A program made the position numbers and the translations under genes. This document shows, piece after piece, positions 62,249-64,000 of a DNA stretch of 64,000 nucleotides. Source of the DNA: Chiridota heheva (Eukaryota > Echinodermata > Holothuroidea > Apodida > Chiridotidae); assembly GCA_020152595.1 (NCBI GenBank), contig JAIGNY010000089.1, forward strand, positions 85,001 through 149,000, in the 5' to 3' direction. Position 1 is the first letter of the stretch. Every line of letters begins with the position of its first letter. The notes beneath the pieces are model-generated. The model was not told where the DNA came from and did not search any database. It was given only the letters and a program-made list of their open reading frames with translations.

Positions 62249-62823
62249 ATGGACAGAAAACAACTCGAGCTGAATTGGAAGAAAATATGTTACAAATCAT
62301 GGAAATAGCAAAAAGGTTCAGTTTCAGTTGAATTACAATTTTACAGTTTTTTGAATAATAAAGCCTTATCATAATAAATTATGCAAATTCTATTTAAATT
62401 TTGTGACATTACAACAAGAAAACCTATGAAGTTTGTTATGTTAACTCGTGAATAGGAGCAGTTGAAAATGACGTAGAAGTTTGAAATCTTCATCATCCCT
62501 CAATAAAAGCAGGAGATGGACAGATAACAACTCGAGCTTAATTGGAAGAAATATGTTACAAACCATGGAAATAGCAAAAAGGTTCAGTTTCAGTTAAATT
62601 ACAATTTTACAGTATTTTGAATAATAAAGCCTTATCATAATAAATTATGCAAATTCTATTCAAATTTTGTGACATTACAACAAGAAAACCTATGAAGTTT
62701 GTTGTGTTAACTCGTTTTTCAACCCTCCAACAAGTATATTTGCATAGGAGCAGTTGAATAGGAGCAGTTGAATATGACGTAGAAGTTTGAAATCTTCATC
62801 ATCCCTCAAGAAAAGCAGGAGAA
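62249..62823. repeat. Tandem duplication, 267 bp offset, two copies
   Basis: ATGGACAGAAAACAACTCGAG (62,249) and ATGGACAGATAACAACTCGAG (62,516) begin copies that match to AAAAGCAGGAG. The second has about 40 extra bp (around 62,713-62,755), including CTCCAACAAGTATATTTGCA and a doubled ATAGGAGCAGTTGA. Confidence 0.93.
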
Positions 62824-62883
62824 AACAATCTGATGGTTTTCAGTGACTGCAATGTAGGACAGAAATTTTAAGAATTACAATAA

Positions 62884-63455
62884 ATGATTAGTTCAGTAGT
62901 CACACAAGTCCATCTTATATAAAAGAGGACTTCAAAAGAAACAAAATGGTAAAGAAAACATTGCAAAATCTAATTCCGTTAAGGAGATATTTAAGATTAA
63001 AGTTTGGTATTATTAGTGTAGAAACGACTGAAATCAGACTAGTTGTGATGTCACAGTCTCAGTCAGATTCCTCGAAGTCTTCATGTATTTTAAAGATAGT
63101 TTATTTAATTCTTTCAGTATTTAAATTCTTTTTCCTCAAACTTTCTTCGGGTAGTATATTATATATATACCCTTCCTAGATTCAGTTCGACTACTTTTTT
63201 GACATATCCCATGGTTTTTAAGTAACAAAATCGCAGGACAAAATATGATAGAATATATAAAGACTTTGAGGAATCTAAGAAATGACATCACAACTAGTCT
63301 GATTTCAGCTGTTTCTACACAAATGATACCAAACTTTAAAATTAAATATCTCCTTGACAGAATAAGATTTTGCAATGCTTTCTTCATCATTTTGTTTCTT
63401 TTGAAGTCCTCTGTCATATAAGATAAACATGTCTGACCACTGAACTAATCCTTTA
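62884..63455. mobile_element. Foldback element, about 570 bp
   Basis: The left arm (62,884 to about 63,095) starts ATGATTAGTTCAGTAGTCAC; the right arm (about 63,240-63,455) ends TGACCACTGAACTAATCC. The arms are inverted copies through GGACTTCAAAAGAAACAAAATG, AAGGAGATATTTAA and GATTCCTCGAAGTC. Because of this symmetry both strands carry a related short frame (KKTLQNLIPLRRYL from the left arm, KKALQNLILSRRYL from the right). That agreement follows from the inverted repeat and is not coding evidence. No transposase is inside, so this is a non-autonomous foldback or MITE-like element. Confidence 0.82.
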
Positions 63456-64000
63456 ACAATTTGGAGCTGTTCTCTCTTTCATGTCACACATTTTGAATAC
63501 ATTTAGAATTATTCATTAATCATAAATCTGAAACTACATTAATACTGTTCTTGACGTAGTTTAAAGAATATTCTTTTCAGAATTTCACTCTTTCTGGTGT
63601 ATATAAAATCTCTACTTGCCCGTATACCTGTAAGGCAACCTTAAAGAGACAAGTTTATAAGTCTAGCAAAATAATAAAAATGCTCACTCCAGGAGCAGTC
63701 ATATTTGAAGGAATCTGTGTAATACACATGTGATCCTAGACTTCATGCAGCCATTTTGTTAAAACATTGCAATAAGAGTGTACAGAGAGACCTAGTAATG
63801 GAGCTTAGTATATCACGTACAATGTACAACTTTGTGATTACATAATTCCTGTCATTGAAATATGCAAATCTAAAAGTTAAAATTGGTTATTTTCACAAAT
63901 GTTAAATTGTCAGAATGACTGTTTAGTGCCAAAAAGTACAAAATTATGGCTAAAGTTTCCTCATGCTTCAAAACTTGTGGTGAACATATAAGAGTGGATA
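63456..64000. other. Low-copy AT-rich stretch, nothing recognised
   Basis: No gene, RNA gene or tandem repeat could be supported up to the window end. Confidence 0.4.

Noticed and set aside
62946..63417. Related plus- and minus-strand frames with LQNLI...RRYL...KFGII as two homologous genes
   Set aside because: The two frames lie on the opposite arms of one inverted repeat, so their similarity is structural.

Overview
The window reads as repeat-rich, probably heterochromatic DNA from a eukaryote, most likely a marine invertebrate animal. Nothing prokaryotic is visible: no operons, no ribosome-binding sites, no CRISPR array. Almost every stretch belongs to a tandem or dispersed repeat. Short composition cues in the single-copy parts, such as the recurring 'aggcctac/taggccta' words and 'ggggtggcgga'-type junk, remind me of deuterostome invertebrate genomes such as echinoderms. 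That is an impression, not a demonstration. I find no intact, convincing host protein gene, rRNA or tRNA. Most long reading frames here are translations of simple or satellite repeats.

Layout. (1) 1-22,392: two blocks of a pyrimidine-strand (TTC)-rich satellite built on a GGGAATTCTTCTTCTT-type unit, at about 0.3-6.5 kb and 7.9-22.4 kb. They are separated by a decayed minus-strand gene remnant (6.5-7.7 kb) whose first exon-like end is also duplicated at 1-91. A second repeat type (TTCGGATTTC words) punctuates the satellite at ordered positions, giving a higher-order repeat of about 3.3-3.7 kb. (2) 22,393-29,483: AT-rich minisatellites (AACTGTAATAAAGTAT type, then a 36-bp ACTACATAATAAAGTAT type) interleaved with four same-orientation copies of an element of about 1.07 kb. 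The element has a terminal hairpin, CCAAT/TATA-like words and a broken acidic reading frame. (3) 29,484-30,796: unclassified, apparently single-copy. (4) 30,797-48,766: fourteen tandem copies of a 1,276-bp satellite, each with two or three exon-like 186-195-bp submodules and a very conserved GC-richer core. (5) 48,767-52,396: a TA microsatellite, a 547-bp foldback element, and two 13-bp minisatellites that sandwich a fragment of the 1,276-bp satellite. (6) 52,397-53,430: ATT microsatellites, probably grown from the tail of a SINE-like sequence at 53,430-53,600. (7) 53,600-64,000: lower-copy intergenic DNA with many small tandem duplications, G/C-rich tracts and a second foldback element.

The genes do not work together in any pathway, because no functional gene can be supported. 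What links the regions is repeat turnover. Elements carrying simple-sequence tails appear to seed microsatellites. Satellites expand with internal homogenisation, and fragments of one satellite are found inserted or joined inside another. The items most worth a second look are the exon-like submodules and conserved core of the 1,276-bp array, the 1.07-kb element with the acidic frame, and the two foldback elements.
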